The notes: generated by a model from the letters alone, not told the origin. A stretch of DNA of 64,000 nt from Streptomyces sp. AM 2-1-1 (GCF_029167645.1 NZ_CP119147.1:4110501-4174500); one strand, 5' to 3'; positions 1-8,206 are shown, counted from the first letter of the stretch. Numbers and translations: made by a program.

Positions 1-16
1 AAGCGGCCGACTGGGT

Positions 17-85
17 AAAGGGGGCGTACCCACCCCTTTCCACTCTCAACATATAGCGCACGGGGGGCCTTGCGGCAAGGCCCCC
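17..85 (+). promoter_or_regulatory. Promoter region with rifamycin-associated element (RAE)-like palindrome
   Basis: Positions 63-85 form a perfect 23-bp palindrome with 11-bp arms around a single G at 74; its core is GGGGCCTTGCGGCAAGGCCCC minus the outer base on one side. A CATATAG-like -10 lies just upstream (about 50-56), so the palindrome would sit in the early transcript or at the start site. The RAE is a conserved inverted repeat found upstream of rifamycin-inducible resistance genes in actinomycetes, including helR; the gene here is HelR-like, which makes the assignment strong. It is not followed by a T-run and precedes a gene, so it is not a terminator. Confidence 0.75.
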
Positions 86-142
86 TCCGTACCGCACAAT
101 CGGCGGCCCGACCTCGCAACCCCGTCCCCCGGAGCCGCCCGC

Positions 143-2329
143 ATGATGTCCCCGCCCGCCACGACCCCTCTCGGCGCCTCCCCGGCCGGCAGCGCCTTCG
201 CCCTTCCCGGCCGCCTCGCCGCGAAGGACGACCCCCGGCTGATCGCGCGCGACGAGACGCACTTCGCGGCGGTCGCGGAGAGCCTGGAGCAGTCGGTCGC
301 CGAGCTGACCGAGCAGCTCACCGCGGCGCGCAGGGCACCCGGCGGCGCGGGCCGGCAGGCGATGGACCGGGACACCGAGATCCGCCGGCTCACCGGCCGG
401 CTGCGCGCGCTGCGCCGCTTCGGCCTGGACCTGTGCCTCGGGCACATGGTCGCCGAGGACGGTGGTGACCCCGTGTACGTCGGACGGCTCGGCCTCACCG
501 ACCGGGCGGGCCGGCGACTGCTGCTCGACTGGCGTTCTCCGGCGGCCGAACCGTTCTTCGGCGCCACCCACGCCAACCCGATGGGCCTGGCGAGCCGTCG
601 CAGGTACCGGTGGACCGACGGCCGGATCAGCGACTACTGGGACGAGGTCTTCACCGCCGACGGCTCCTGGAACCACGCCGCGCTCGACGACCAGTCCGCG
701 TTCGTCGCGAGCCTCGGCTCGAACCGGTCACCCCGGATGCGCGACGTGCTCGGCACCATCCAGGCCGACCAGGACGCCATCATCCGGGCCGGTTCGCGCG
801 GCGCCCTCGTCGTGGACGGCGGCCCCGGGACGGGGAAGACCGTGGTCGCGCTGCACCGCTCCGCGTACCTCCTCCACTCCGACCCGAGGCTCGGCCACCG
901 TCGGGGCGGCGTGCTGTTCGTCGGCCCGCACCGGCCGTACCTGGACTACGTCGCCGACGTGCTGCCCAGCCTCGGGGAGGAGGGCGTCCAGACCTGCACC
1001 CTGCGGGACCTCGTCGCGGAGGGTGCCGGGGCGCCCGCCGAGGCCGATCCGGAGGTGGCCCGACTGAAGGCCTCCCGGCGGCTGGTGGTGGAGGCGGTCG
1101 AGGCGGCCGTCCGGTTCTACGAGGAGCCGCCCACCCGGGGCACGACCGTCGTGACCCCGTGGTCCGAGGTGCGGCTGAGCGCCGCCGAGTGGGCGGTGGC
1201 CTTCGGGGCGGCGGAACCGGGCACCCCGCACAACGAGGCGCGGGAACAGGTCTGGGAGGAACTCGTCACCCTGCTGGTGGACAAACACGACGAGGAGACC
1301 CCCACCGACCGGCTCACCACATCCCTGCGCCGGAACCGGGAGTTGGTGGCGGCCTTCGACCGCGCCTGGCCGCTGCTCGAAGCGGCCGACCTGGTGGCAG
1401 ACCTCTGGTCCGTCCCCGCCTACCTGCGTCGGTGCGCCCCGTGGCTGGACGCCGACGAGCTGCGGCGGCTGCGGCGCGAGGACTCCCGCCCCTCGGCCTG
1501 GACCGCCTCCGACCTGCCGTTCCTGGACGTCGCCCGCCAGCGCCTGGGCGACCCGGAGGCCGCGCGCCGCAAGCGTCGGGGCGAGGCCCTGATCGCGGCC
1601 GAGAACGCGAGGATGGCCCAGACCGTCGACGCCCTGCTGGCTGCCGACGACGACGGCGAGAGCGTGATCACGATGCTCCACGTGAGCGACATGCGCGACG
1701 CCCTCACCGACGAGTCCGCCGTGCCGGGCACCGATCCCGACCTGCTCGCGGGCCCGTTCGCGCACATCGTCGTCGACGAGGCGCAGGAACTCACCGACGC
1801 GGAATGGCAGATGCTGCTGCTCCGGTGCCCCTCCCGCAGCTTCACCATCGTCGGCGACCGCGCCCAGGCCCGGCACGGCTTCCCCGAACCGTGGCGGGAG
1901 CGCCTGGAACGGATCGGACTCCACCGGATCGAGCTGGCGACCCTGAGCGTCAACTACCGCACCCCGGCGGAGATCATGGCCGAGGCCGAGCCGGTCGTCC
2001 GGGCCGTCCTCCCGGACGCCAACGTGCCGACCTCCATCCGCAGCAGCGGCATCCCCGTCGCGTACGGGGCCGCCGCCGACCTCCCGGCGGTCGTCTCCGC
2101 CTGGCTCGACGAGCACCCGGAGGGCGTCGCCTGTGTCATCGGCTCCCCGTCCTTCCGGGCGACCTCGCGCGTACGGTCGCTGACTCCGGCCCTGTCGAAG
2201 GGGCTCGAGTTCGACCTGGTCGTCCTCGTCGACCCGGAGTCGTTCGGTACGGGCGTCGGGGGGGCGGTGGACCGTTACGTCGCGATGACCCGGGCGACGC
2301 AGCGCCTGGTCATCCTGACGAGCGACTGA
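143..2329 (+). CDS. helR: HelR-like RNA polymerase-associated ATPase (HelD class II, UvrD/Rep-like)
   Basis: 728-aa superfamily-1 helicase-like ATPase. HelD/HelR proteins bind RNA polymerase with an N-terminal coiled-coil arm, pry open the clamp and recycle stalled enzyme; HelR also displaces rifamycins. Seen here: an N-terminal helical segment (about 35-105), Walker A GGPGTGKT at about 227-234, Walker B VVDEAQE at about 543, a VNYRTP motif and the C-terminal motifs SKGLEFDLVVL and YVAMTRATQRL. The ATG at 143 has GGAG at 131-134. The RAE-like palindrome 58 nt upstream supports a rifamycin-inducible resistance role. Ordinary HelD is the alternative, but the operator and family resemblance favour HelR. 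Confidence 0.85.
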   Translation: MMSPPATTPLGASPAGSAFALPGRLAAKDDPRLIARDETHFAAVAESLEQSVAELTEQLTAARRAPGGAGRQAMDRDTEIRRLTGRLRALRRFGLDLCLGHMVAEDGGDPVYVGRLGLTDRAGRRLLLDWRSPAAEPFFGATHANPMGLASRRRYRWTDGRISDYWDEVFTADGSWNHAALDDQSAFVASLGSNRSPRMRDVLGTIQADQDAIIRAGSRGALVVDGGPGTGKTVVALHRSAYLLHSDPRLGHRRGGVLFVGPHRPYLDYVADVLPSLGEEGVQTCTLRDLVAEGAGAPAEADPEVARLKASRRLVVEAVEAAVRFYEEPPTRGTTVVTPWSEVRLSAAEWAVAFGAAEPGTPHNEAREQVWEELVTLLVDKHDEETPTDRLTTSLRRNRELVAAFDRAWPLLEAADLVADLWSVPAYLRRCAPWLDADELRRLRREDSRPSAWTASDLPFLDVARQRLGDPEAARRKRRGEALIAAENARMAQTVDALLAADDDGESVITMLHVSDMRDALTDESAVPGTDPDLLAGPFAHIVVDEAQELTDAEWQMLLLRCPSRSFTIVGDRAQARHGFPEPWRERLERIGLHRIELATLSVNYRTPAEIMAEAEPVVRAVLPDANVPTSIRSSGIPVAYGAAADLPAVVSAWLDEHPEGVACVIGSPSFRATSRVRSLTPALSKGLEFDLVVLVDPESFGTGVGGAVDRYVAMTRATQRLVILTSD

Positions 2330-2362
2330 TGCGGCGGGCGCGCGGACCGTCCCGAGGCGGTG

Positions 2363-3532
2363 TCACACCGGGTGCGCGCGTTCCCGCCGTGCGGGCAGGT
2401 CGTCGCTGACGAGGGCGGCGGCACGGGCGGGATCGCCGCCCGCCCGGTGCAGCAGGCCCGCGACGTCGTAGCCCGCGACGTCGTGGCCCGCGACGTCGTG
2501 GCTCGTGGTGGGGCGGGCGCCGGGCAGTTCCAGCAGCAGCCCGGGGGCGAACCGGGGCATGGCGACGGAGGCGTCCAGGTCGGGGCGTACGCGGTGCAGC
2601 GCTTCTGCCAACTGTTCCGCGAAGTCGTCCAGTTCGCCGCGGACGGCGGGGTCGCAGGCCTCGGTCGCGTCGGCGACGCCGGGATCGGCGAGGTCGAACC
2701 CGGCCAGGGCCGGCATCAGTTCGGGGGCCCCGAGGATCGCGGCGGCGTGGAAGGTGAGGGTGTGGGCGCCGTCCGGGGATGCGAGCAGCCGCAACAGGTG
2801 CGGCAGGATGCCGGGGGCGTGGCGGCGTGCGAGTCCGCGGACCGCTTCCTCCGCCACGTCGGCGTCGGTGTCCCGGACGCGTTCCCACAGCGCCTCCCGG
2901 ATCGCCGCACCGTCGGTCTCGGCCTGGAATCCGAGGGTGAAGGTCGCCCCGTCGCGTACGCGCGGGTCCGGATCACGGGTCAGTCCGATCAGGGCGCCGG
3001 TACCGGGGCCGGCGGCGTGGGGTGGGGAGACCCCGGCGAAGGAGGCCGCCACGTGGCATCGGACTTCGGGGTCGGGGTGGGCGGCCAGGGCGACCAGCAC
3101 CGGCACCGCTCGGGGATCGTGGGTGCACTCCAGCGCACGGGCGAGGGAGCTCAGCGTGCCGGCGTCCGTCTCCCGCCCCGCGAGGGTGACCAGCGCCTCG
3201 GTGGCCCGGGCCCGGACGTGCGCGTTCTGGTCGCAGGCGTCGCGCAGCAGGTCGCAGCCGAGGGCCCGTTCGCCGGGATCCGCCGCACCCAGCAGGCGTC
3301 GGCCCAGGCGGAGCGCGGTGTCACCGTCCGCTCCCGCCCGTCGCATCAGCTCTGCGTACGCCTCCCCGTCATCGGTCTCCTCCGCGAGCCGCGCCGCCCG
3401 CCGTGCCTGATCGACGAGGAGGGTCACGGGGCGGGTCGTGAGGTCGGCACCAGGACCGGCGCCGAGGTCGGCCACCGGGTCCGGCAGCGGCGTGGTGGGG
3501 TGCGCGCGTTCCCGCGGCGCGTGGCCGCTCAC
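2363..3532 (-). CDS. HEAT-repeat (PBS lyase-type) protein
   Basis: 389-aa alpha-helical repeat protein. Repeating units such as DPRAVPVLVALAAHPDPEVR and DPDPRVRDGATFTLG are typical HEAT/PBS-lyase repeats, which make scaffolds for protein-protein contact; no catalytic domain is visible. The start is GTG at 3532, whose GTGA overlaps the stop of the upstream methyltransferase gene by 4 bp, so the two are translationally coupled. Near the C-terminus a 15-bp tandem DNA repeat encodes HDVAGHDVAGYDVAG. The N-terminal 40 residues are proline-rich and probably disordered. The partner is unknown; similar Streptomyces HEAT proteins are often annotated as hypothetical. Confidence 0.75.
   Translation of the reverse strand: MSGHAPRERAHPTTPLPDPVADLGAGPGADLTTRPVTLLVDQARRAARLAEETDDGEAYAELMRRAGADGDTALRLGRRLLGAADPGERALGCDLLRDACDQNAHVRARATEALVTLAGRETDAGTLSSLARALECTHDPRAVPVLVALAAHPDPEVRCHVAASFAGVSPPHAAGPGTGALIGLTRDPDPRVRDGATFTLGFQAETDGAAIREALWERVRDTDADVAEEAVRGLARRHAPGILPHLLRLLASPDGAHTLTFHAAAILGAPELMPALAGFDLADPGVADATEACDPAVRGELDDFAEQLAEALHRVRPDLDASVAMPRFAPGLLLELPGARPTTSHDVAGHDVAGYDVAGLLHRAGGDPARAAALVSDDLPARRERAHPV
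2461..2505 (+). repeat. 15-bp tandem repeat, 3 copies
   Basis: Three copies of CGACGTCGTGGCCCG (2461-2475, 2476-2490, 2491-2505; two single-base variants) inside the HEAT-repeat gene. They keep the frame and encode a DVAGx pentapeptide repeat. Confidence 0.85.
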
Positions 3533-4368
3533 GCGGCCCGGGCCAGGAGCAGGTCGTTGACGCGCAGCATGTCGATGGTGCCGCCCCGGGAGTCCAGCAG
3601 ACGGCCCGTGGCGTCCAGGAGTTGGCCGAGGCTGCGCGCCGGCAGCACCCGGTAGGCGGAGACCGAGGCGAGGAAGGCGAGGTACCGCTCGGTGTCGTAC
3701 CGAAGGTGCTGCCGGTAGCGGACCGTCCGCAGATCGGTGAAGCGCCCGTCGCTGCGGATCTCGGCGACCGGCCAGCCGAGCCCTTCCTTGCCGTCGACGA
3801 TGCCCGCCTCCTCCCCGTAGCGGTCGGCGAGGGTGTCGTGCGAGGGCTCCTCCACGCCGTGGAAGCGGTCGATGGCGCGGAGTTCCGCGAAGAGCCCGGG
3901 ATCGATCACGGCGACCGGGTTCCAGAAGAGGGCCAGCGCGCCGCCGGGTGCGAGGACGCGGTGGGCGAGGTCCCAGCGTCGCTCCGGGTCCACCCAGTGC
4001 CAGGAGGTCGCGGCGTACAGCAGACCGAAGCGCTCTTCGGTGGGACCGAGATGTTCGAAGTCGGCCACCTCCACCCGTACACCGGGGTACGCGGCCGTGT
4101 TGCGGCGCAGTACCTCCGCCATCCGCGCGTCGGGCTCGACGCAGACGACCGGCACCCCGCGCGCCGCGAAGAGGGTGGTGGCCTTGCCGGTGCCGGCCCC
4201 GACCTCCAGGGCCCTACGGCTGCCGAGCGCGGCGAACTCCAGCACGTCGGTGACCAGTTCGTCCGCGTAGCCCGGGCGCGCGCCGTCGTACACCTCGGCG
4301 ACCTCCCCGAAGACCGTGCGACGTGGAGAGCCGTGCCCGGCGTCCTGGAAACGGTGCGGAGCGGTCAT
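3529..4368 (-). CDS. Class I SAM-dependent methyltransferase
   Basis: 279-aa soluble methyltransferase of the UbiE/Methyltransf_11 type. Motif I is LEVGAGTGKATTLFAARG (about 58-75), followed by VCVEPDARM for cofactor ribose binding and the post-motif LLYAATSWHWVDPERR, a signature of the family often annotated as class I SAM-dependent methyltransferase. No substrate can be read from the sequence. The ATG at 4368 was chosen because GGAAGG lies 8-14 nt upstream; the frame stays open far upstream but there it overlaps the cellulase gene and has no family resemblance. It overlaps the HEAT-repeat gene by 4 bp, so the pair is probably one operon. Confidence 0.85.
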   Translation of the reverse strand: MTAPHRFQDAGHGSPRRTVFGEVAEVYDGARPGYADELVTDVLEFAALGSRRALEVGAGTGKATTLFAARGVPVVCVEPDARMAEVLRRNTAAYPGVRVEVADFEHLGPTEERFGLLYAATSWHWVDPERRWDLAHRVLAPGGALALFWNPVAVIDPGLFAELRAIDRFHGVEEPSHDTLADRYGEEAGIVDGKEGLGWPVAEIRSDGRFTDLRTVRYRQHLRYDTERYLAFLASVSAYRVLPARSLGQLLDATGRLLDSRGGTIDMLRVNDLLLARAA

Positions 4369-4458
4369 GGGCGTGCCTTCCTCCGGAACGGGCGGACGGG
4401 GAGGAGTCAACCTACCGTTCCCGCCTGCACGTACGGAGGGTGGATCGGGCGGACGCGC

Positions 4459-4497
4459 GGGAACCGTGCCTGACCCCACGGGCCCGGCACGGTTCCC
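4459..4497 (-). terminator. Stem-loop terminator after the cellulase gene
   Basis: Perfect 12-bp inverted repeat GGGAACCGTGCC / GGCACGGTTCCC (4459-4470 and 4486-4497) with a 15-nt loop, 42 bp beyond the stop of the GH12 gene on the minus strand. No T-run follows, as is usual in Streptomyces. Confidence 0.7.
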
Positions 4498-4538
4498 TGC
4501 GGAGGACGGTCGGCGGTCGGCGGCCGGCCGGAGCCCGG

Positions 4539-5717
4539 TCAGACGACCGTGCAGGCGGCTCCGCCGAGGGTGAAGGCGGAGGGTTCCGCGAAGGTGCCGG
4601 TCCAGGTGCCCTGGAAGCCGAAGGACTGGGTGCCTCCGGGGCTGATGGCGGCGTTGGAGGTGGTGTTGCGCGCGGTGAGCGCGCCGCTGCTGGGGCTGAC
4701 CGTCGCGTTCCAGGCCTGGGACACCTGCTGACCGGAGGGCAGCGTGAAGCCCAGGTTCCAGCCGTTGACGGCGGTGGTGCCGGTGTTCTTGACCGTGACG
4801 TTGGTGGTGAATCCGCCGGGCCACACGTTGGGCGTGTACTCGACCTGGCAGGCCGTCTGTCCGGTCGGCGGCGGGTTCCCCGTGCCGCCACCGGGCTCGG
4901 TCGTGCCGCCGGTGCCGTTGCCGTTGGTGTCCTGGCCGTCGGTCACCGAGGAGGAGAAGTTGGAGAGCGAGAGGCCCGCCCCGCCCACCCACGGCTCGAA
5001 GCCGGCCTGCACGCTGGTGAGGTACCAGTTGGAGGCCGCCATGCCCTGGCTGACCGTGCGGTCGATGAAGTCCTTGACGTCGAACGACCAGCTGGTGATC
5101 GCGGACGGGGCGACGAAGGAGATCACGTCGTTGCCGCCGTTGTTCCCGGTCCAGATCTGCCACGTCTTGCCGCCGATGGTGGCGGAGCTGGTGGGTGATC
5201 CGATGGGCTGGATGGAGCCGACCCGGTTGAACCAGATCATGATCTCCGTCCGGTTGACCCCGTCCGTCTTCGGCTGGGGGTCCAGCCAGATGTCGAACGC
5301 CGCGTCGTAGGTGGCGTTGCTGACGTACCCGTACGTCAGCGAGGTCGGCACGGCCGCGATGGTGTCGACCCGCTTGGGCAGGTTCGTCCCCGGCGAGCAG
5401 TTGGTGTAGTGACAGCCGAGGAAGATCGACGGGTACGACTTCGGGGCGCCGTTGGTGGCGACGGAGCCGTCCGCCTGGGTGACGGTGAACCCGCTGTCCG
5501 TCACGTTGAGGCACTGGGTGGCGCTGGTGCCCCAGCGGTTGTTCTGGACCGTGTAGCGGCCCTGGACGGTGGTGGAGCCGTACTGCTCGCAGATCGGTCC
5601 GGTGGCCTGCGTGGCCTGCGTCGCCGCCTGGGTGGCGGGGGTGGCGGTGAGCAGGGCGGTGGTCGTACCCAGCATCAGCGTCAGAGCTGTCAGGAGGGTG
5701 CGTGCACGGTGTCGCAT
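4539..5717 (-). CDS. Secreted GH12 endoglucanase with C-terminal CBM2
   Basis: 392-aa secreted cellulase. It has a signal peptide with a twin-Arg-like start (MRHRARTLL) and an A-T-rich cleavage region near 30-36, then a GH12 catalytic domain (about 40-265) with the nucleophile Glu in TEIMIWFN and the acid/base Glu in GFEPWVGG. A Gly/Thr/Pro linker (about 275-300) leads to a family 2 cellulose-binding module (about 302-392, starting CQVEYTPNVWPGG with a matching Cys near the end). GH12 enzymes retain configuration and cut beta-1,4-glucan. Architecture and length match Streptomyces CelB-type enzymes. GAAGGGA precedes the ATG, and a CebR-type operator lies 43 bp upstream, so cellobiose induction is expected. 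Confidence 0.92.
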   Translation of the reverse strand: MRHRARTLLTALTLMLGTTTALLTATPATQAATQATQATGPICEQYGSTTVQGRYTVQNNRWGTSATQCLNVTDSGFTVTQADGSVATNGAPKSYPSIFLGCHYTNCSPGTNLPKRVDTIAAVPTSLTYGYVSNATYDAAFDIWLDPQPKTDGVNRTEIMIWFNRVGSIQPIGSPTSSATIGGKTWQIWTGNNGGNDVISFVAPSAITSWSFDVKDFIDRTVSQGMAASNWYLTSVQAGFEPWVGGAGLSLSNFSSSVTDGQDTNGNGTGGTTEPGGGTGNPPPTGQTACQVEYTPNVWPGGFTTNVTVKNTGTTAVNGWNLGFTLPSGQQVSQAWNATVSPSSGALTARNTTSNAAISPGGTQSFGFQGTWTGTFAEPSAFTLGGAACTVV

Positions 5718-5759
5718 CGTGTCCCTTCGGGCCGTGGGGGAAGGTGGTGGAGGCAGCCG

Positions 5760-5773
5760 TGGGAGCGCTCCCA
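5760..5773 (-). promoter_or_regulatory. CebR operator (cellobiose-responsive)
   Basis: Perfect 14-bp palindrome TGGGAGCGCTCCCA, identical to the consensus binding site of the LacI-family repressor CebR, which releases DNA on binding cellobiose. It lies 43 bp upstream of the GH12 cellulase start. Confidence 0.9.
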
Positions 5774-5835
5774 TCAGTTGGGGACTGTAGGGGTGCGTGG
5801 GAGAGAGTGACAAGACACCGGACAGGGTTTGTTGC

Positions 5836-5865
5836 GTTCGCGCCGGTGAAGCGCTTCGCGCGAAC
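5836..5865. promoter_or_regulatory. Unassigned inverted repeat, possible LacI-type operator
   Basis: Arms GTTCGCGC (5836-5843) and GCGCGAAC (5858-5865) enclose the 10-bp palindrome GAAGCGCTTC (5848-5857). It sits between the divergent cellulase and acetyltransferase genes. A very similar string (GTGAAGCGCTTC, 3 nt, GCGAAC) recurs at 7058-7078 upstream of the YbjQ gene, suggesting a shared regulator. GAAGCGCTTC is LacI-family-like in its CG centre, but I cannot name the regulator. Confidence 0.35.
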
Positions 5866-6003
5866 GAGGCCTGTACGAGGCGCCCTTGGGCGGGACCGGG
5901 TGGCTGCGGACCGCCGGTTCCGGCGGCGGTGCGCAGCCGGGGGAACCGACGAGGAGGGGCTTCGCGCCCGGAGCGGCCGGCTCCCGTCCCTATGCTGACC
6001 GCC

Positions 6004-6531
6004 ATGGTCACCTACCCGCCCATGGCTTCCCACCTGGAGACCGAGCGGCTGACGCTCCGGCCCTGGTCCCCCTCCGACGCGCCCGCTCTCTGCGCGCTCC
6101 ATGCCGAGCGGGGCACCGGGACCAGCACGCTTCCGTACGTCCAGGAGCTGATCGGCGCCATGCTCGACCGGACCACCGAGAACGGCATCGCGCTCCTGCC
6201 GGTCCGGCTGCGCGGGGAGGGCGGCGGACGGACCGGCACGGGTGAGGACGAACTCCTCGGGTACTGCGGGATCGTCGTCGGGCGTTCGAGCCTCGAAGAG
6301 CCGGAGATCGCCTACGAACTGTTCCGCCACGCCCACGGGAAGGGGTACGCGACCGAGGCGGCCCGAGCCGTTCTCGGTGCCGTTGCCCGGACCGGGCGCG
6401 AACGGCTCTGGGCGACGACGCGCCCGGAGAACGCGCCCTCGCTCCGCGTCCTCGACAAGCTCGGATTCACCCACGATCGCACCACGACGGACGAGCGCGG
6501 CGAAGTGGTCTGGCTCAGCGTGGAGTTGTAG
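6004..6531 (+). CDS. GNAT family N-acetyltransferase (RimJ/RimL type)
   Basis: 175-aa acetyltransferase. N-terminal LETERLTLRPW is the RimJ-like signature; the acetyl-CoA site is in LFRHAHGKGYATEAARA (Q/RxxGxG/A type), followed by ATTRPENAPSLRVLDKLGF, the typical C-terminal motif. The substrate (ribosomal N-terminus or small molecule) cannot be told. I took ATG 6004: a TATGCT -10-like box at 5991-5996 lies 7 nt upstream, a leaderless arrangement, and no Shine-Dalgarno is present. ATG 5992 and ATG 6022 are in-frame alternatives. It is divergent from the cellulase gene. Confidence 0.82.
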   Translation: MVTYPPMASHLETERLTLRPWSPSDAPALCALHAERGTGTSTLPYVQELIGAMLDRTTENGIALLPVRLRGEGGGRTGTGEDELLGYCGIVVGRSSLEEPEIAYELFRHAHGKGYATEAARAVLGAVARTGRERLWATTRPENAPSLRVLDKLGFTHDRTTTDERGEVVWLSVEL

Positions 6532-6558
6532 TACTCCATCGCCGGGCGGGAGCGCGGG

Positions 6559-6596
6559 AGCGGGTGGTCGCGCTTGCCGCACCACGACCACCCGCT
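6559..6596 (+). terminator. Stem-loop terminator after the acetyltransferase gene
   Basis: 12-bp perfect inverted repeat AGCGGGTGGTCG / CGACCACCCGCT with a 14-nt loop, starting 28 bp after the GNAT stop codon and lying between convergent genes, so it may serve both. Confidence 0.7.
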
Positions 6597-6615
6597 GGAC
6601 TACCGATTACCTAGT

Positions 6616-6650
6616 GACTGCCGACTGCCGACTGCCGACTGCCGACTGCC
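6616..6650. repeat. 7-bp tandem repeat, 5 copies
   Basis: Five perfect head-to-tail copies of GACTGCC, ending 1 bp before the stop codon of the convergent YbjQ gene. Confidence 0.9.
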
Positions 6651-6651
6651 G

Positions 6652-7020
6652 TCAGGCCTTCGGAGCGATGACCGCCGCGGTGCCGTAGGCGCAGACCTCG
6701 GTGCCGATGTCCTGGGCCGTCGTGACATCGAAGCGCATGGCGAGCACGGCGTTGGCGCCGCTCTCGCGGGCCGCCTCGATCAGGCGCGCCATCGCCTCGT
6801 TGCGCGTCTGCACGAGGGTCTTGGTGAGCCCCTTCAACTCGCCGCCGAGCACCGACTTGAGACCGGCGCCCAGCTGGGAACCGATGTTGCGGGAGCGGAC
6901 GGTGAGACCGAACACCTCGCCTATCACCTGGGTCACGTCGTGTCCGGGTACGTCGTTGGTGGTCACGACCAGGACGTCCGAGCTCTTGGCCGGTCCGCCG
7001 GTGTAGTCCTCGATGGGCAT
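6652..7020 (-). CDS. YbjQ/UPF0145 family protein
   Basis: 122-aa small cytosolic protein of the YbjQ (UPF0145, sometimes called heavy-metal-binding) family. Family features seen: VVTTNDVPGHDVTQVIGEVFGLTVRSRN near residues 18-45 and the C-terminal half EAARESGANAVLAMRFDV ending in CAYGTAAVI. Family members form pentameric rings; their function is not established. Length fits the usual 105-125 aa. The ATG at 7020 has AAGG 9-12 nt upstream. The LacI-like motif at 7058-7078 is just upstream and may regulate it. Confidence 0.85.
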   Translation of the reverse strand: MPIEDYTGGPAKSSDVLVVTTNDVPGHDVTQVIGEVFGLTVRSRNIGSQLGAGLKSVLGGELKGLTKTLVQTRNEAMARLIEAARESGANAVLAMRFDVTTAQDIGTEVCAYGTAAVIAPKA

Positions 7021-7057
7021 GTCATTCGCCTTACTGGGAGATGAGATCGGGCTGTGG

Positions 7058-7078
7058 GTGAAGCGCTTCCGGGCGAAC
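7058..7078 (-). promoter_or_regulatory. Second copy of the GTGAAGCGCTTC motif
   Basis: GTGAAGCGCTTC, CGG, GCGAAC: same core, order and near-identical spacing as the repeat at 5846-5865. It lies 38 bp upstream of the YbjQ start. Regulator unknown. Confidence 0.35.
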
Positions 7079-7094
7079 TTGTCGTCGTTCGCCT

Positions 7095-7973
7095 TCAGTT
7101 CTTGATCCGGTTGTACACCTCCTCGGCGATGACCAGCTGCCCGAACGCGGTGGGGTGGGCGGACCCGGGCGTCACCGGCAGCAGCGGATTGATCCACTGA
7201 CCCGGGGCCCGGCACATGTCCTTGCCCTGGAACGCCTTGGACGTGTCGATGAACTCCGCCTGCTTGAGGTAGGCCGAGAATTCCAGCATGAAGTTGAGCC
7301 GGTTGGTGGTCTGGTTGAGCCAGGTGACGTCGTCCTTGGCCAGCGGCGTGGAAGAGCCGCAGACGCTGCCGTCGGCGGGGAAGAGGCCCGGGTAACCCAC
7401 CACGACGACGCGGGCGTTGGGGCTGCGGCGCTCGATGTCGGTGAGCATGTCGGGCAGACGCGTGCTCAGCCGGGCGAAGGCGGCGTCCACCTGGGCGGCC
7501 TCCTTGTCGCGGCAGGGAGCGCCCGTCCTGGTGGTGAGCCCGGCGACGACGCACGTGGTGAGCACGTCGGTGAAACCGAGGTCGTTGCCGCCGAGCGTGA
7601 CGGTGACCAGGTCGGTGTCCTTGGTGAGGGCGTTGACCTGCGGGGCGGCGGACCCCTCGGTGTTCCAGAGCGAGCGCGTGGTGGCGCCGCTGCAGGTGAC
7701 GTCCGTGAAGACGGCCGGCTTGAACGTCTGCGCCACCCAGGACGGGTAGCTCCCCGACGAACGCCTGCACGCGGCGTCCGTCTGCAGGGTGACGCCCGTG
7801 CCCGCGGCGTACGAATCCCCGAGCGCCACGTAGTGGGTGAAGGGACTCGTGCCGGAGGTGGTGGCCGCTCCGGCCGGGGCCGTACCGGTGAACAGCATCG
7901 AGGCGGTGGCGGCGGCGAGGGCGGCGGTGGCCGTGGCGCCTCGTCGGAGCGCGGCGAGGGGGCGGGAGCGCAT
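7095..7973 (-). CDS. Secreted SGNH/GDSL-family lipase/esterase
   Basis: 292-aa extracellular hydrolase. The signal peptide (MRSRPLAALRRG plus an Ala-rich core, cleavage near AGAAT) is followed by block I YVALGDSYAAGTG with the nucleophile Ser, block III GGNDLG, and block V HPTAFGQ with the catalytic His. Six cysteines (for example in AACRRSSGSY, TTCVVAG, APCRD, SVCGSS, DMCRAPG) suit the disulfide-stabilised Streptomyces lipases of this family. The ATG at 7973 has CAGGAGAAC about 7 nt upstream. It probably releases fatty acids from lipids or esters outside the cell. It stands alone between the YbjQ gene and a small membrane-protein gene. Confidence 0.9.
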   Translation of the reverse strand: MRSRPLAALRRGATATAALAAATASMLFTGTAPAGAATTSGTSPFTHYVALGDSYAAGTGVTLQTDAACRRSSGSYPSWVAQTFKPAVFTDVTCSGATTRSLWNTEGSAAPQVNALTKDTDLVTVTLGGNDLGFTDVLTTCVVAGLTTRTGAPCRDKEAAQVDAAFARLSTRLPDMLTDIERRSPNARVVVVGYPGLFPADGSVCGSSTPLAKDDVTWLNQTTNRLNFMLEFSAYLKQAEFIDTSKAFQGKDMCRAPGQWINPLLPVTPGSAHPTAFGQLVIAEEVYNRIKN

Positions 7974-8206
7974 GATCGGTTCTCCTGGAGAGGGTGGTGG
8001 GGAAGGGCGGGATGCCGCGCCGTCCCCGGGGACGCGGGCAGGCCGGACTGCGGCGCCGCGACAGGCGCCGGTGGCTGTGGCTGGGGCTGAGGCTGGGGCT
8101 GGGGTGGTGCGTGTGGCTGTGGCGGTGGAGAAGATGGCGGGGGAGGCGGTCCCCGGCTCGTTCGTGCGGCCGTCGCTTCCTCGGGGGGCTGTGCGGCGCT
8201 CGCGCG

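Noticed and set aside
63..85. The palindrome before helR read as a transcription terminator
   Set aside because: It lies at the beginning of the sequence before a gene, has no T-run and matches the RAE layout upstream of helR.
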